A stretch of DNA of 64,000 bases from Bacteroidetes bacterium RIFCSPLOWO2_12_FULL_37_12 (GCA_001769655.1 MEPC01000001.1:17873-81872), one strand, 5' to 3'. Shown: positions 33,852 through 43,203, counted from the stretch's first letter. A program made the numbers and translations. Notes: a model not told the origin generated them from the letters alone.

Positions 33852-33938
33852 ATAGGGGTATAGGGGTATAGGGGTATAGGGCATAGAAAAAAAGAACTTC
33901 AAAATTTCCATATACCTTATACCCTATACCTTATACCC
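33852..33938. repeat. inverted GGGGTATA repeat at a gene end
   Basis: The left arm has three tandem AGGGGTAT units (33852-33886); the right arm, TATACCTTATACCC-type (33910-33938), runs into the methyltransferase gene and supplies its TAG stop (33924-33926, minus) and last residues GYKV. Confidence 0.8.
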
Positions 33939-35327
33939 AATTCCAGCCTTCTTCTCAAATAAAAAAATCTTCCTGCTGGTTTCCTCTGTGTTAAAAACTT
34001 TCACAAGTTTAAAAAATTCAAGGAAAGAGGATTGAAACTTTTCTTCCGTATAATCTGCAAAAATATCCTCGCGACTGCTAAGCAGAACCTGCACTTTTGA
34101 ATCCTCTTTAGGCACAAACTCAATGGCAAGAAATTTTGTAATTCCTGAGAAAAACCGGGCAATCTGTTTCATCGGTACATTATTGGCGATCGCCAAATGA
34201 TGGATAAGTGCAAGCGCTAAGAGGAGGTCTGCGGGTCCGCGCTCCGCAAAGGAATTTCGCTCTTTATTCATCCAACCGATGGATGGACTGGGATTATTCA
34301 AATCAAGCACAAGCGGAAGATGACTACGCTCTTTATTTTCTTTGCATTGACGGTAATTGATTTCAACGCAGGAGGTGTCAAAGTCAGCAGAAACCGTGAA
34401 AATATTTTTTTTCGCCGGTATTCTGCTGAAAATTCCGGTATTACTGCCAAGGTCCCAGACACTAGTGGGATTTGTAATTGAAATTACTTCCTCTATTATA
34501 TTTTTTTTCGCTTCAAATGCTTTTTCTGTATAATTATTTTTCGTTTCATAATAATTATTCCACACAGAATCATCCGGTTCCCATTTTAATCCTGAAATTC
34601 CTGTCATAAGGTTATCCAACAATGCCTGCAAACGAAACTTTGATAAACCTTTCAGAGCCCTATTTCCAGAAAGGGGTGTGTCTGTGTTTTTTGTTTTTTT
34701 TGCATGAAAATGAAGATGACTTAGCAATGAAATTTTTAATTTGGTTTTCCAGGGTAATAAGGCACTTGCTATTTCAAGAGGGATTCCATCTATAAATAAT
34801 TCCATCAACCGGTTCATGGAAGAATGTCTGTAACTCATCAAAGACAAGGGCGCTAAAAAATGCTGGCAAAACTGCCGGTATGCTTTCCATAAGTCGCCTT
34901 CCTTATATTTTTCAAAAGAAAGTGTATCAATTAAAACCGGTTTACCCTGAACAAACTGAATATTGTAGGCACTGGCATCTTTCAACATCATATTGAATGA
35001 CAGCGCCCGTTGAGCAATTTTGAGTGTCACAGTAGCGGCATCTTTCAATTGGCTGAAACACCATTCATAGGGATATGAAATAAACGGAACTTGTTCGGGA
35101 AGAATAATTTTATAACCTGCGATGTCTAAAGGGTTAGTTGCTGATTCACTATGCTTAATCAATAATTCATCCTTCACAAGCGCAGAATACAATCCGGAAC
35201 TCATTAAAAAGTTATAATTTTCCTGATAGCATTTATTTATTTGACGATGTATCAAACCCTTTTCGTCTCTAAAAACAAACCCGGATGGGTCGCGGAATGA
35301 ACCTGAGATAATATTGTTTTGATGCAT
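33924..35327 (-). CDS. SAM-dependent methyltransferase with kinase-like N-terminal part
   Basis: Product of 467 residues. The C-terminal half is a class I methyltransferase: SVWDLGSNTGIFSRI (about 290-304) is the SAM-binding motif I, followed by VSADFDTSCVEINY, and LLLALALIHHLAI at the motif-IV position. The N-terminal half contains MMLKDASAYNIQFVQGKP then VLIDTLSFE, an arrangement of D-x4-N and a later D that recalls the catalytic loop and metal-binding Asp of kinase-like folds, and then QFCQHFLAPLSLM. It probably modifies a surface glycan or lipid-linked intermediate since it ends the glycan operon. The stop codon and C-terminus (GIGYKV) come from a dispersed repeat. Substrate unknown. Confidence 0.8.
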   Translation of the reverse strand: MHQNNIISGSFRDPSGFVFRDEKGLIHRQINKCYQENYNFLMSSGLYSALVKDELLIKHSESATNPLDIAGYKIILPEQVPFISYPYEWCFSQLKDAATVTLKIAQRALSFNMMLKDASAYNIQFVQGKPVLIDTLSFEKYKEGDLWKAYRQFCQHFLAPLSLMSYRHSSMNRLMELFIDGIPLEIASALLPWKTKLKISLLSHLHFHAKKTKNTDTPLSGNRALKGLSKFRLQALLDNLMTGISGLKWEPDDSVWNNYYETKNNYTEKAFEAKKNIIEEVISITNPTSVWDLGSNTGIFSRIPAKKNIFTVSADFDTSCVEINYRQCKENKERSHLPLVLDLNNPSPSIGWMNKERNSFAERGPADLLLALALIHHLAIANNVPMKQIARFFSGITKFLAIEFVPKEDSKVQVLLSSREDIFADYTEEKFQSSFLEFFKLVKVFNTEETSRKIFLFEKKAGIGYKV

Positions 35328-35386
35328 TTTTGTTAAAAATATAATAACGTGCTCGCCATACTGATTGTCCTTACCCTAATCTTTAA

Positions 35387-36664
35387 TTATTTTGATTGAG
35401 TGGCATCTGCAACACAACTTATCAAGCCAAAAGAAACAAATACCGGTACCAGAAACAGATATGCGTATGGTATTTGAATGAAATTATAGAAAAACACTAA
35501 AAAGATCTTTAAACTTCCTATGATAAACAACCTGTGATGCACCTGTTTTTTAATAAAAAAATAAATGGTTGAAAGGAAGAGGATAGCACCACAACTGAGC
35601 ATAAAATGTATTAGTTGAAGCGTCCTCAAGCGTTCCGCCACACTGCCACCTACATATTCATAAAAAAATGAAGCAAAACCAATCCCCTGAAAAAGGGCAA
35701 TGGGTCTTGCTCCGGGTGCCTGCCATGCCTGACCGCTCCATTCGCCTAGAGCCGCATAAGAATGGTATTGAAGTCCCATTAAAAATATGGAAGGATCTTT
35801 CCATAAAAATGGCAAAGCATAGAATAAAATAATCCCAAGAATACAAAAAACACTTATAACTAAAATCTTACGAAACCCTTCTGTAAAATAAAAAATATAT
35901 AAAAATAATGGAAGCCAGAGAAGGATGAAATATCGGGATAACAGGCATAAAATCAATGTGATTGAAATAGCAAAAATATTTTTTGAATATACTGACATAA
36001 CAAGTAATAAATAATAAGACGCAATAAGAATTTCTACGGTGACACCAAAAATTTTCGGATGAACACTATTCAGTAAAATAATAGTAAGAAAAGGTAAACA
36101 AAATAAAATGGATAATTTTAAAATGGATTGGTTCCTGTTCAAAATAATCATTGCGTAAATAATCAGACAAAATACAGTTCCGTAGAATGCAAACCAACGG
36201 TAGTCCAAATTAATTTTTTCAGCCAGGATATATTGCTCCCATTGAAAGGGTAAATAGGTTGGATATAAATTATAGCCCCAATCTGTTATAGTTTGATATG
36301 GAAATTCCCCATTCAAATAGCGGTTTACTAATTTTTGAATTGTAGGGATAATGTCTGAAATCCTATGGTCTATTGGAAATTTATCAATGGTAGATTTAAT
36401 AATAATTCCTAAAACTACAACGCCAGCGCAAAAAAATATTAGCCCGGTATATTTGATTCTCTTAGTTATTATATTACCGTTTTGGGATATTCCTGAAGGC
36501 ACTAAGAAACTCTGGCGTAAACATAAAAGCCCAATACCTAGAGAAGAAAAGAAAAGAATTAGCGGATTAACGAAATTATTGAGATATTTACTGCCAAAGC
36601 TAAGTGCAAACACTTCTATGATGAACAACAATAAAAGGATCAAGAAATTTGATTGACTCTTCAT
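35387..36664 (-). CDS. polytopic membrane protein, GT-C glycosyltransferase-like
   Basis: Integral membrane protein of 425 residues with about ten to eleven hydrophobic helices. The first periplasmic loop (about 100-140: DHRISDIIPTIQKLVNRYLN then GEFPYQTITDWGYNLYPTYL) has the length and acidic character of GT-C enzymes that use polyprenyl-phosphate sugars, and the motif PTYLPFQW resembles those of mannosyl/arabinosyl-type transferases. A later loop has GEWSGQAWQAPGARP. No family is certain. It sits between the methyltransferase (59 bp) and the HAD phosphatase (108 bp), both on the same strand, in the surface-glycan operon. Transfer of a sugar from a lipid carrier is the most plausible job. 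Confidence 0.7.
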   Translation of the reverse strand: MKSQSNFLILLLLFIIEVFALSFGSKYLNNFVNPLILFFSSLGIGLLCLRQSFLVPSGISQNGNIITKRIKYTGLIFFCAGVVVLGIIIKSTIDKFPIDHRISDIIPTIQKLVNRYLNGEFPYQTITDWGYNLYPTYLPFQWEQYILAEKINLDYRWFAFYGTVFCLIIYAMIILNRNQSILKLSILFCLPFLTIILLNSVHPKIFGVTVEILIASYYLLLVMSVYSKNIFAISITLILCLLSRYFILLWLPLFLYIFYFTEGFRKILVISVFCILGIILFYALPFLWKDPSIFLMGLQYHSYAALGEWSGQAWQAPGARPIALFQGIGFASFFYEYVGGSVAERLRTLQLIHFMLSCGAILFLSTIYFFIKKQVHHRLFIIGSLKIFLVFFYNFIQIPYAYLFLVPVFVSFGLISCVADATQSK

Positions 36665-36772
36665 GAATAAGGCGTAACGATACAGTTTTATTTATTAAAT
36701 GTAACGGATTTTTTAATATTTATAAAGTTATTTATAATTTTCTTAATCCAATAATTTTATCGTGCAAAAGCA

Positions 36773-37366
36773 TTAAACAAAATATTTTTCACTTGCAACG
36801 CTCATCAGGGGACCATCATTTTTAGAATTTCCATAACAAGCGATAAAAGAGAATTCATTTAAGTTATACTTATCAAGCACGCGATTTTTCTTTTCATCAT
36901 TATTGCAGTTTTTTGTTTTGAAGTTCCCTGTAAAGTGATCATTTATAAAAAGTAATTCAGTGCATATACAATTTATAAAAAATTTATTACAAAAAGGCAA
37001 CACCCAAATATCGGGTGATGCAGAAACAACCACTACTTTATCACCCGCTTTTAAATAATTTTCTAATTTACTAATGATGGGAACATTAAAATAATTATTT
37101 TGAAAAAGATAATCAATAAATTGTTCACCTAATCTGAAAAGTTCTTCCTTGCTCTTACCCTTGAAAAACCATGAGAGTAATTTCTTTTTCAGATACTCAC
37201 CTGTTGAAAAACCAGCCAGATAACTTAAAATAACCGGTAAATATACAATACCTGTCAAAATCGTTTTTATCCAACCTGCACTATATATAATGAACAAAAT
37301 AAAACTATCCTTTTTGGTTAATGTACCGTCAAAGTCAAATAAAACAAGCCCGTTTATTTTTTGCAT
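36773..37366 (-). CDS. HAD-IB family phosphatase
   Basis: Cytoplasmic phosphatase of 197 residues. Motif I is LFDFDGTLTKKDSF (about 9-22, nucleophile Asp and acid Asp), motif II is VVVVSASPDIW (about 112-122), and motif IV is YGNSKNDGPLMSVAS (about 178-192), with conserved Asp. It resembles the subclass IB enzymes related to phosphoserine phosphatase. In this operon, two genes from a decaprenyl-phosphate phosphoribosyltransferase-like gene, it is a candidate for the step that removes the 5-phosphate from a polyprenyl-phospho-pentose phosphate; that is inference from context. It overlaps the upstream methyltransferase by 13 bp. Confidence 0.85.
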   Translation of the reverse strand: MQKINGLVLFDFDGTLTKKDSFILFIIYSAGWIKTILTGIVYLPVILSYLAGFSTGEYLKKKLLSWFFKGKSKEELFRLGEQFIDYLFQNNYFNVPIISKLENYLKAGDKVVVVSASPDIWVLPFCNKFFINCICTELLFINDHFTGNFKTKNCNNDEKKNRVLDKYNLNEFSFIACYGNSKNDGPLMSVASEKYFV

Positions 37367-38010
37367 ATCAAAAAAAAATGAGGATAACAGTAAATCTGTC
37401 TTTTAAAGCTTTGAGTAATTGTAAAGCCTGCTTCTTTAACTAACAGTATTGCATTATTATAAGATATTTCATTTCCTATTTCTTTGGATAAAACTAAATC
37501 ATGTAATTTGTTAAAATAAACCCAAATAGACCCTCTGTCAATATCTTTAAAAACTAAACGACCACCCAGTTTCATTTTTTGAAACAGAGTATAGATGAAA
37601 CCTATTTGTTTGGCTTTAGGGATATGATGAAAAATATCAATCATATAAACCACATCATATTCAGAAATATAATCTGGTAAATTGTGCCCGTCATACAAAC
37701 TAAATAAAGTTTTCTTTTCATTTTTAATTCCGGAAAGCAATTGAATAGAATTATCAATTAATTCCTGGTTGATTTCCAACCCATGTATTTTTTTTACATT
37801 GGAATATCTGGAAAGTAACGCACAAAATTGGCCAGAGCCGCTACCCAAATCCAATACAGAATTTGCCCCGTCTGCCCATTTTAATAAATCCCTCATAGGG
37901 CAAATCAACGGACGAAAATTAATTTTCATGCGGTCAATAAATCCACAATTGGCATTTAAGGACGAAAGAAATGTAATAATCTCTTTATTGACGGGAATAT
38001 TATTATACAT
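37354..38010 (-). CDS. class I SAM-dependent methyltransferase
   Basis: Small methyltransferase of 218 residues: motif I SVLDLGSGSGQFCALL (about 51-66), motif II with HGLEINQELIDNS, YDVVYMIDIFHHIP at the motif IV position (about 117-130), GGRLVFKDIDRG after it. The C-terminus (FKRQIYCYPHFFLICKK) is typical. No hydrophobic anchor. It overlaps the UbiA-family gene by 8 bp upstream and the HAD gene by 13 bp downstream, so the three are translationally coupled. The target is probably a glycan, lipid or polyprenyl intermediate made by this operon; it cannot be told more exactly. Confidence 0.87.
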   Translation of the reverse strand: MYNNIPVNKEIITFLSSLNANCGFIDRMKINFRPLICPMRDLLKWADGANSVLDLGSGSGQFCALLSRYSNVKKIHGLEINQELIDNSIQLLSGIKNEKKTLFSLYDGHNLPDYISEYDVVYMIDIFHHIPKAKQIGFIYTLFQKMKLGGRLVFKDIDRGSIWVYFNKLHDLVLSKEIGNEISYNNAILLVKEAGFTITQSFKRQIYCYPHFFLICKK

Positions 38011-38890
38011 AAATTAAAAAACCAAAAAGTAAAACCCATAATAACATTACAACCTGAATGAAGCGATCTTCAAATAAAATCTTGATAGGAGACCCACTAT
38101 CCTTTTTAATAAAAATAATTTGTAAATATCTGAATATACCAAGGATAACAAAAAAGGAAGTTAAATACAAATTTTTATTTTGAAAATGCAACATTGTTTC
38201 ATACGATGTTGTGTACAGTAAATAAGAAACAATCAAGACGGAACACAAAATTCCGGTGGTTACGTTAATAAACTCTATGTTATAACCAGAAATTGACTGA
38301 CGACCACTGGTTACGGCACCAAATAACAGGTCATCTCTCCTTTTTCCTATGGCAATGAAAACAGATAAAAGAAAAGTCATTATATAAAGCCAGTTTGAGA
38401 TGGCCACTTCGCTCAATACCCCTCCAGCTAAAATTCTTAAAATAAAACCAATCGCTATGATGAAAATATCAATCAAAGAAAACTCTTTTAATTTAAAAGA
38501 ATAAGCAATGTTTATTACAAGATATAAAGTGATAAGAGCCAAAAATCGTACGTCCAAAAAATAGGAAAATAGTAAAGATAAGATAGCAGTAAATAAACAA
38601 AGGTAAATGGCTTCGGCTCGGGATAAAAGACCAGCGGCGAGGGGGCGGAATTTCTTTATCGGATGGAGCCGGTCTTTTTCTAAATCGCACATATCATTCA
38701 AAATATAAACACAACTTGCAGAAGTTGAAAATAAAAAAAATCCTTTCAAAACAGAAAAAAGCATTTCAAATTCAAAAAATCCTCCGGAAAAGAATAAAGG
38801 AAGAAACAAAAATAAATTCTTTGCCCAGTGATGAATTCTGCAAAGTTTGATATATATCAATAATTTATTTTTCAGACGATTCATATCCAA
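38003..38890 (-). CDS. UbiA-family prenyltransferase, decaprenyl-phosphate phosphoribosyltransferase-like
   Basis: Integral membrane enzyme of 295 residues with about eight or nine helices. The signature NDMCDLEKDRLHP (about 63-75) is followed by KKFRPLAAG; this HPxKxxRPxAxG form is that of the Rv3806c-like branch that transfers 5-phosphoribose from PRPP to decaprenyl phosphate, rather than of ubiquinone- or menaquinone-type UbiA proteins. A second Asp-rich loop AIGKRRDDLLFG (about 181-192) is also present. In mycobacteria the product leads to decaprenyl-phosphoryl arabinose for cell-wall arabinan. Here the neighbours are a HAD phosphatase and GT-C-like proteins, which would make a lipid-linked pentose pathway sensible. 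DprE1/DprE2-like epimerase genes are not in this window. Confidence 0.87.
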   Translation of the reverse strand: MDMNRLKNKLLIYIKLCRIHHWAKNLFLFLPLFFSGGFFEFEMLFSVLKGFFLFSTSASCVYILNDMCDLEKDRLHPIKKFRPLAAGLLSRAEAIYLCLFTAILSLLFSYFLDVRFLALITLYLVINIAYSFKLKEFSLIDIFIIAIGFILRILAGGVLSEVAISNWLYIMTFLLSVFIAIGKRRDDLLFGAVTSGRQSISGYNIEFINVTTGILCSVLIVSYLLYTTSYETMLHFQNKNLYLTSFFVILGIFRYLQIIFIKKDSGSPIKILFEDRFIQVVMLLWVLLFGFLIYV

Positions 38891-38896
38891 GAATGA

Positions 38897-40489
38897 TTAA
38901 TGGGGTTTATATATTTTTTTTAATTGTTCAAAAGAAAAATTGGTTTTAAAATCTTTTCGGTTAATATATCCCCAATCATTTATATACTTCAGATTATTTT
39001 TATAATTTGCAATATCTTTTTCTGAAACCCCATACGATTTTAAGTTATCAAGAGAAGATTGGTGCACCATTAATTTACAGAATCTCGTTTCTGATAAATA
39101 CATGATTATCTTTCTATCAACAGAACCGGTGGCATTACTGGTACGGTTTCTAAATATTTCAGGGTCAGGATTATACAGTTCGGGGTGTTGCTCAATAAAC
39201 CATTTTGCTAGATGAGTATGTTGGTGTTGCCCCCAATCATGGATGTTGTATTGCTGGTGAAATAAGGTAGTAAAGGTTTGAGTTAAGAAAAAATAATTGA
39301 GTAAAACGGATTTGTATATAATTTGAAAGTCGGATATTAAAAAAAAGGTGTGGATTACAATGACCGGAGCAAACCAGCATTCATACCTGTTTATAATTGC
39401 CTGACCTGGGTTCCAGTGTTTCATGGTAGATACCACACAAGTCATAATTATTAAGAAAACAGGGAGTAGAAAATGAATTTGAAAGTTTTCTTTTTTGGTA
39501 ATCATCTTTCTTGCTGAGTTAAAAAGCAGAAACAAATAAGTAAAAAGTATTAAGGGAATGGTGAGAATCATTCCCTGATTAATGTCAAAATAAAACCCAA
39601 ATATTCTGGTTAATGAAATATTTTCGATGGATAAAAATCCTGAATCTTTAATTAAATTTAAAGAGCCAAAATGAAAATAATAAAACAGGATAGGGAATAA
39701 AACAGGTAAACAATTGCAAAAGAGTTTAAAAATCATAAGCAAACTAAAACCTTTTTTATAAATCATAGCTATTACTATAAAAGCAATCAAAATAACTATG
39801 GGTTGATTTTGAACAGCGGCCAGGGATAAAAGAAAAACAGGTATGTAATATTTATTTTTAAAGAAAAACAAAAACATGGCGATGGTTACTAATGAAGCAG
39901 AATATATTTCAGTATGAGGCCAGCCCAGATACCAGTAATTAGAAGAGAATACAAAGCAAAGCGACATTAATACCGGATGCCAGAGACCTTGCAATCCAAA
40001 AAGTATAAAAGAAACGGTTATGACAATTAATGCCGCGTTTAAAACCTGGTATATTTTAAGCGGATCCAAATCAAAAAAATCTGCAATAAAACGACCCGGT
40101 ACATTTAGCAGGGAATAGAAGAAAAAGTGATAACTGAATGATTTCCCATTTTTGGCTGTAAACACACCGTGTTTATTATCGCCTAGTTTTTTAGGAGATG
40201 AAAGGTAGGTAAACAAATCATTAAAATACATATACTTATACAATGATTTACCATTAGTATTAAAGTAATGGGCATTAAGGAAGGATTTGACATCATCGTT
40301 TCTTATATCAGGGGTAAAATGATTATAAAAAGCTTCTGTCATTAATACGTATTCCACACCATCACCTAAGGGTCTAGGTTCAATGTCGTTAAAAGCACGT
40401 CCAAAATATAACAAACAGATACAACCTGTTAACAGAATTTTGATTAATCCTGTTTTAAACAAGTTGCCCTTTGTAGCTAATAAAAGCAT
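38897..40489 (-). CDS. polytopic membrane protein, GT-C glycosyltransferase-like
   Basis: Membrane protein of 530 residues with about eleven helices. The first large loop contains PRPLGDGVEYVLMTEAFYNH (about 38-57), where the acidic pair in GDGVEY matches the place of the catalytic Asp/Glu in GT-C transferases; FSYHFFFYSLLNVPGRFI follows. A middle stretch FSSNYWYLGWPHTEIYSASL resembles other uncharacterised GT-C proteins of Bacteroidota. The C-terminal 130 residues are soluble (from about 405, HQQYNIHDWGQHQHTHLAKW) and rich in histidine and aromatic residues. It is 6 bp upstream of the UbiA-like gene and 62 bp downstream of the sulfatase-like gene, within one operon. A lipid-linked sugar donor is likely; the acceptor is unknown. 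Confidence 0.72.
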   Translation of the reverse strand: MLLLATKGNLFKTGLIKILLTGCICLLYFGRAFNDIEPRPLGDGVEYVLMTEAFYNHFTPDIRNDDVKSFLNAHYFNTNGKSLYKYMYFNDLFTYLSSPKKLGDNKHGVFTAKNGKSFSYHFFFYSLLNVPGRFIADFFDLDPLKIYQVLNAALIVITVSFILFGLQGLWHPVLMSLCFVFSSNYWYLGWPHTEIYSASLVTIAMFLFFFKNKYYIPVFLLSLAAVQNQPIVILIAFIVIAMIYKKGFSLLMIFKLFCNCLPVLFPILFYYFHFGSLNLIKDSGFLSIENISLTRIFGFYFDINQGMILTIPLILFTYLFLLFNSARKMITKKENFQIHFLLPVFLIIMTCVVSTMKHWNPGQAIINRYECWFAPVIVIHTFFLISDFQIIYKSVLLNYFFLTQTFTTLFHQQYNIHDWGQHQHTHLAKWFIEQHPELYNPDPEIFRNRTSNATGSVDRKIIMYLSETRFCKLMVHQSSLDNLKSYGVSEKDIANYKNNLKYINDWGYINRKDFKTNFSFEQLKKIYKPH

Positions 40490-40551
40490 TGTGTATTAAT
40501 AAAATTTGATAATTTCGTTCTTCAATATTGTGCATTAAATTATTTCCTTTA

Positions 40552-43131
40552 TTAAATGATAGTAATATTCTCAAAAGCTATGGCAAGAATTCTCGGGTCC
40601 CCAGAACCGGTTACTTCCAATGGTGAAATAGCATCCGGGTATTCAAAAGTGATTATGAGCATATTATTTTTAAGTTTAGAATTATTAAATTTGATTTCGT
40701 AGAATCCGGATTTATTAACACTCCACTCTCCGGATTTTACACCGTTTAGATAATACATTACCTTTTGTTCTTTTAGTTTTCCACCCGCAAGATAAGGGAA
40801 AATTTTAGCAACTACTCTCATATCTTGATTTTTATTTATATCTATATTAAAGACAAGATTTGATTTATAATTATTAGACCAAGTAAAATTTTTTTCAGGA
40901 AAACTAAATCCATTGATAATATAAATATCACTTTCACGTTCATTACTTTCATTTTTACCAAAATTAATGCGGCTACCATATTTAAAAGGAGATATTAAAG
41001 TCAATGTTTTAAATCCAACCCTAGGAGTAATTTCTTTGGCGTAATTTTGAGTTGGCAGATTAATGTTAAATTCCAAGGTGAGAGGATTTTTTATATATTT
41101 TTCCGGAATAATTCCGAAATAAAAGTCCTCCTTTTCCACAGTCCATTTTGCTAATGTTTTATCATCTATTTTTAAAACAACTTCCTGTATAATTTCCGGA
41201 TTTTCCTGAGGTGGCATGAGCCGGACTTTTATTATTTTATTTGTTTTTGATAAATCATTCGGTATTTTTAATTCTACTTTTTGGGACTCAGTATAGGTGT
41301 AATCCCACTCACCCCAACTCCATCCACTTACTGCATATTGAAGATAATTTTTTTCATTTCCAAAATACAATAACTCATTATCCCTGTAGTTTATAACTTT
41401 TCCTTTAAAATATTTATTATTAATCGGATAATATTTTTCTCCTGTATTCTTCCAGGAATGCGGAAACCAGCTAAACCCTTCCACTGATAATTTACTTATG
41501 GTGGTCATGTAATTTTTATCAATATCACCGGATACAGTATAATAAAAGTATCTTTTTCTTTTAGCATCCTTTTTTATTTTAAAAAAGGAACGATTGATGT
41601 CTTTTGGCTCAAGATTTAGTTCATCAAAAATAGTTTGATTTATATCAGAAATCATAGTGGGGCTATCGTTAATGGTTAATAAACCCTTATCGTTTTTTCT
41701 TTTAACTAACAGAAGAGCTAAAGCCCCGGCAGTATCTGTACGACTTTCAGATATGAATTTATTGCTTGTAAAAGAAGTGTCCCTGATGCCAAATTCTGGA
41801 AATCCATGATCAGAAAGAATAAATATGAATGAATTATCGTAGCAGTTAATTAATTTTAATTTATTTATAAAATGTCCGATAATTTTCAGGGTTGCTTTTG
41901 CTTGTTTTTTTGCATTGGCTCTGTTAAATGGAATCCATGAAGTAGCTATATTAAAATTCTCATCCATCAAAAGTGGTTCATGAATGCCGGCTAAATGATA
42001 ATATCTTAGTGTTTTTTTACTCGATTCTCCTTTTGCAAGCTGATTGAATTCATTTATAAATTTTAATGAATTTATTTTGGCAGTTCCATTTTTATCCCCA
42101 ATTGTTATTTGGGAATCATTAATAGGAGTATTTTCCTTTTGTTCATATATCCAATCATAGTTGAAAAAAAAATACATCTTTAATACATGAGGCATAAACT
42201 GGAAAATGCTGATGTTAAAAATAAACGTGAAGTCATTATAACTAATTTTATTTTCTTTTAGATTATCCATGACTGCTGAATCAAAATATATGGTTTTTTT
42301 GACTATTTCCCATGGAAATAATTCCACATTGAATCCATTATCTTTTAACCTTTTGGGAATCGATGTCTCCGATAAATATGCATTTTTTATAAAGTCGGTT
42401 ATACTCATGTCATTGTGGTAATATTTACCCGTAAGAAAATTGGGTACAGATAAATTAGTATGACCATGCCCGGATAAAGAATTTCTAAAATAAGTAAACC
42501 CATCTAAAGGGCTTTTTAATGCCGGGTTTTCCTGTATTATTTCGTTGAAAATGTCAGTTTGAAAAGCATCAAGCATTATTATTAAAACATTTTCATCTTT
42601 TGAAAACGTATATTTATTCGTTTCATCAACTTCAAAGTTTTGGAATTTTAGCTCAGAAGGTAAATTAAAATATAACCAACCTGTATAAGAAAATTGAATG
42701 ACAAGCAAGTAAAGCGAGAATACTCTCAAATATTCATACAATTTATTAAAAAAATAATACAAAATAATTCCAATGCCAAACCAAATAAAACCATCAATGA
42801 GTCCATTTTTAATATATTTTTCCCACAAGATCTGATGTCCATCAAATAAGCCATAATCCCAACTAATGATATTCGCCTGTAACCACGACATAAAACCAAA
42901 ATAAAATAAAAATCCTAATGCTTTTTTATAAACCTGCGGGAATTTTCTTATAAAAATCAGTACCGCGGTTAACAATGCCAACAATAGAAAAGCGAAAGGA
43001 ACGATAAACACCAATAGCGAAGTGTATGAATAATTAAACTCGGTAGCATTAGCTAAATATATTTGCGAGGGAATAAAAAAAAATAGAGTCAGAACAAAAA
43101 ATATAAGGATGGGAGAATCTGTTAGCTTCAT
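40552..43131 (-). CDS. membrane-bound sulfatase/alkaline-phosphatase superfamily protein
   Basis: Product of 859 residues. Five N-terminal helices (about 5-165) are followed by a periplasmic domain of the alkaline-phosphatase superfamily: ENVLIIMLDAFQTDIF (about 180-195, metal Asp), then SGHGHTNLSVPNFLTGKYYH (about 220-239, with the nucleophile-region Thr/Ser), HLAGIHEPLLMDE (His ligand) and FIFILSDHGFPEF (about 435-447, Asp-His metal pair). The last 250 residues are predicted beta-rich and contain SGWSWGEWDYTYTE and two copies of a similar jelly-roll-like unit. The layout recalls LTA-synthase or phosphoethanolamine-transferase-like enzymes that move phospho-groups onto surface polymers. First gene of the minus-strand glycan operon, with a good promoter 20 bp upstream. 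Confidence 0.82.
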   Translation of the reverse strand: MKLTDSPILIFFVLTLFFFIPSQIYLANATEFNYSYTSLLVFIVPFAFLLLALLTAVLIFIRKFPQVYKKALGFLFYFGFMSWLQANIISWDYGLFDGHQILWEKYIKNGLIDGFIWFGIGIILYYFFNKLYEYLRVFSLYLLVIQFSYTGWLYFNLPSELKFQNFEVDETNKYTFSKDENVLIIMLDAFQTDIFNEIIQENPALKSPLDGFTYFRNSLSGHGHTNLSVPNFLTGKYYHNDMSITDFIKNAYLSETSIPKRLKDNGFNVELFPWEIVKKTIYFDSAVMDNLKENKISYNDFTFIFNISIFQFMPHVLKMYFFFNYDWIYEQKENTPINDSQITIGDKNGTAKINSLKFINEFNQLAKGESSKKTLRYYHLAGIHEPLLMDENFNIATSWIPFNRANAKKQAKATLKIIGHFINKLKLINCYDNSFIFILSDHGFPEFGIRDTSFTSNKFISESRTDTAGALALLLVKRKNDKGLLTINDSPTMISDINQTIFDELNLEPKDINRSFFKIKKDAKRKRYFYYTVSGDIDKNYMTTISKLSVEGFSWFPHSWKNTGEKYYPINNKYFKGKVINYRDNELLYFGNEKNYLQYAVSGWSWGEWDYTYTESQKVELKIPNDLSKTNKIIKVRLMPPQENPEIIQEVVLKIDDKTLAKWTVEKEDFYFGIIPEKYIKNPLTLEFNINLPTQNYAKEITPRVGFKTLTLISPFKYGSRINFGKNESNERESDIYIINGFSFPEKNFTWSNNYKSNLVFNIDINKNQDMRVVAKIFPYLAGGKLKEQKVMYYLNGVKSGEWSVNKSGFYEIKFNNSKLKNNMLIITFEYPDAISPLEVTGSGDPRILAIAFENITII

Positions 43132-43149
43132 TATTGAAAGGAATTTTTA

Positions 43150-43181
43150 CAAATGTAAATCTTATTTTATAAAAGTAGCAA
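43150..43181 (-). promoter_or_regulatory. promoter of the surface-glycan operon
   Basis: Minus strand TTG (43179-43181), 21 bases, TACATTTG (43150-43157); the ATG at 43131 is 19 bases downstream. No other clear promoter is seen before the genes down to 36773. Confidence 0.7.
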
Positions 43182-43203
43182 AACGCAAATGTAAGGAATT
43201 TTA

